From Bacteroidales bacterium (GTDB lineage: Bacteria > Bacteroidota > Bacteroidia > Bacteroidales > 4484-276): DNA of 64,000 bases. Where the stretch lies: contig JACZJL010000171.1 of assembly GCA_014860585.1 (NCBI GenBank), forward strand, positions 30,858-94,857, in the 5' to 3' direction. The notes under the pieces were generated by a model. That model was not told where the DNA came from. It saw only the letters and a list, made by a program, of their open reading frames with translations, and did not search any database. Positions 63,248 through 64,000 of this stretch are shown here, in pieces. The number at the start of each line of letters is the position of its first letter. The stretch's first letter is position 1. A program made the position numbers and the translations under genes.

Positions 63248-63396
63248 CAGAAAACTCCTAATGTTGAAAATCATTGTTTGCCCCAACCCTAAAGGGAGCA
63301 ATGATTTTCAACGATTTACTCCCTTTTCCCGGAGGGATCCCCTTGGGAAGGGCGGGGTAAATAAATCGTTGAAAATCAAATTCTGAGTGTTTTCTG
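63248..63396. repeat. Palindromic intergenic element, copy 2 (149 bp, inverted)
   Basis: Ends CAGAAAACTCC and GTTTTCTG with the same two internal hairpins as the copy at 31148-31306, but in the opposite orientation. It lies between fbp and rpsO. Interior segments between the hairpin arms differ in length and sequence from copy 1. Confidence 0.75.
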
Positions 63397-63412
63397 GCTG
63401 GAAACAATTAAG

Positions 63413-64000
63413 TTACCTGATCTCCTTAACCAACCCTTTGCGATAAGCTGCCAGTAACATCTCAAGATCTGTGATCTGTTGTCTCAGCAGTTCTCCACCA
63501 TCAGTATCAGCAACGGTTTTACGCTTTGGATTGGCTTCAAGGTAAGTAATATTTGACAAAATATCGGTTTCGTGTTCAATGGCCTTTTTTGTGGTGTCGA
63601 AGGCCTGGTGTGCAACCAGCACAAGCCCGTAGGAATTGTAGATCAAGGTATAACCCGAAATGCCGGTCACTTTCTGATAGGCTTTCGACATGCCGCCGTC
63701 AATCACCAGTAATTTTCCGTTGGCTTTGATAGGGCTTTCACCGGCTTTCACCTTAACAGGCACATGCCCATTGACCAGGTGTGCTGTTTCAGCGTGCAGT
63801 CCGAATTCATTGAGTATGCTGACCACCGTTTCTTCTTTGTCGTTGAGTTTGTAGAAGGGATTTTTTTCTTCGGTATGGGTCTCCTTTTCAGCAATAAAAT
63901 AACGTTCGAAAGTTGTCATTTTCTTTTTCCCAAAAATGGGCGAGTATTTGCCACACCAGAGGTACCAGGTATGATCGCGGGCTATGGTATCCATCTGTTT
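63413..64000 (-). CDS. fbp: Class III fructose-1,6-bisphosphatase, C-terminal part (runs off the window)
   Basis: The last 195 codons are present and the frame is open at base 64000. The enzyme hydrolyses fructose 1,6-bisphosphate in gluconeogenesis. Motifs of the long class III family are clear: [66 protein letters not shown] and [17 protein letters not shown]. The full protein is usually about 650 residues, so roughly two thirds lie outside the window. Confidence 0.93.
   Translation of the reverse strand, partial: KQMDTIARDHTWYLWCGKYSPIFGKKKMTTFERYFIAEKETHTEEKNPFYKLNDKEETVVSILNEFGLHAETAHLVNGHVPVKVKAGESPIKANGKLLVIDGGMSKAYQKVTGISGYTLIYNSYGLVLVAHQAFDTTKKAIEHETDILSNITYLEANPKRKTVADTDGGELLRQQITDLEMLLAAYRKGLVKEIR

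Noticed and set aside
1..64000. tRNA and rRNA genes
   Set aside because: No cloverleaf-like sequence with T-loop and acceptor pairing and no rRNA motifs were noticed in the gaps; a covariance search would settle this.

Overview
The window reads as a chromosomal segment of a member of the Bacteroidota, probably an uncultured Bacteroidales/Marinilabiliales-type lineage. The evidence is many secreted proteins with C-terminal type IX secretion (T9SS) sorting domains, a SusC/SusD outer-membrane pair, glutamine synthetase III, the rpsO-pnp-rpoD neighbourhood, class III fructose-bisphosphatase, and promoters of the Bacteroidota type (-7 box TAnnTTTG, sometimes a TTG/TTTG about 19-21 bp upstream). 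No rRNA, tRNA, CRISPR array, phage or complete insertion sequence was seen. The species cannot be named from sequence alone.

Layout. 1-7977 (minus strand): cell-surface proteins combining cohesin-like domains, dockerin-like calcium loops and T9SS sorting domains. 8047-16379: mostly housekeeping (membrane protein, glutamine synthetase III, DUF4831 protein, TonB-C protein, acyl-CoA dehydrogenase, dihydrofolate reductase). 16421-23324: a translationally coupled secreted papain-like peptidase and FG-GAP-type protein, then a Trp-rich repeat protein, all T9SS substrates. 23523-32472: a SusC/SusD pair followed by a LamG plus PNGase F-like protein and an exported PHP phosphoesterase, which looks like a glycoprotein or glycan acquisition locus. 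32720-33880: a sigma-54 activator without a DNA-binding domain.

33881-41843 is an accessory island: repeat elements, a remnant of an HU-like gene, an AT-rich orphan membrane protein, a MntA/HepT-type toxin-antitoxin pair, a type IIG restriction-modification gene with fragments of its own 5' end on both sides, a stand-alone methyltransferase and a 259-bp tandem array of 76-bp palindromes.

41844-64000 is mainly core: holA, AMP nucleosidase, an HsdR-N protein, a T9SS protein, pgk, a methionine aminotransferase with omega-amidase, trkA-trkH, a MATE transporter, an e(P4)-type phosphatase with an exported isoaspartyl methyltransferase, mtnA, kdsC, a DUF2520 protein, rpe, a sigma-70 factor, pnp, rpsO and the 3' part of fbp. 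Two gaps here (55199-56010 and 57043-57390) are filled with repeats.

Four families of palindromic intergenic repeats recur across the window. The candidates for something new are the cohesin/dockerin/T9SS group at the left end, the PNGase F-like Sus locus, and the 76-bp paired-palindrome family with its 259-bp higher-order array.
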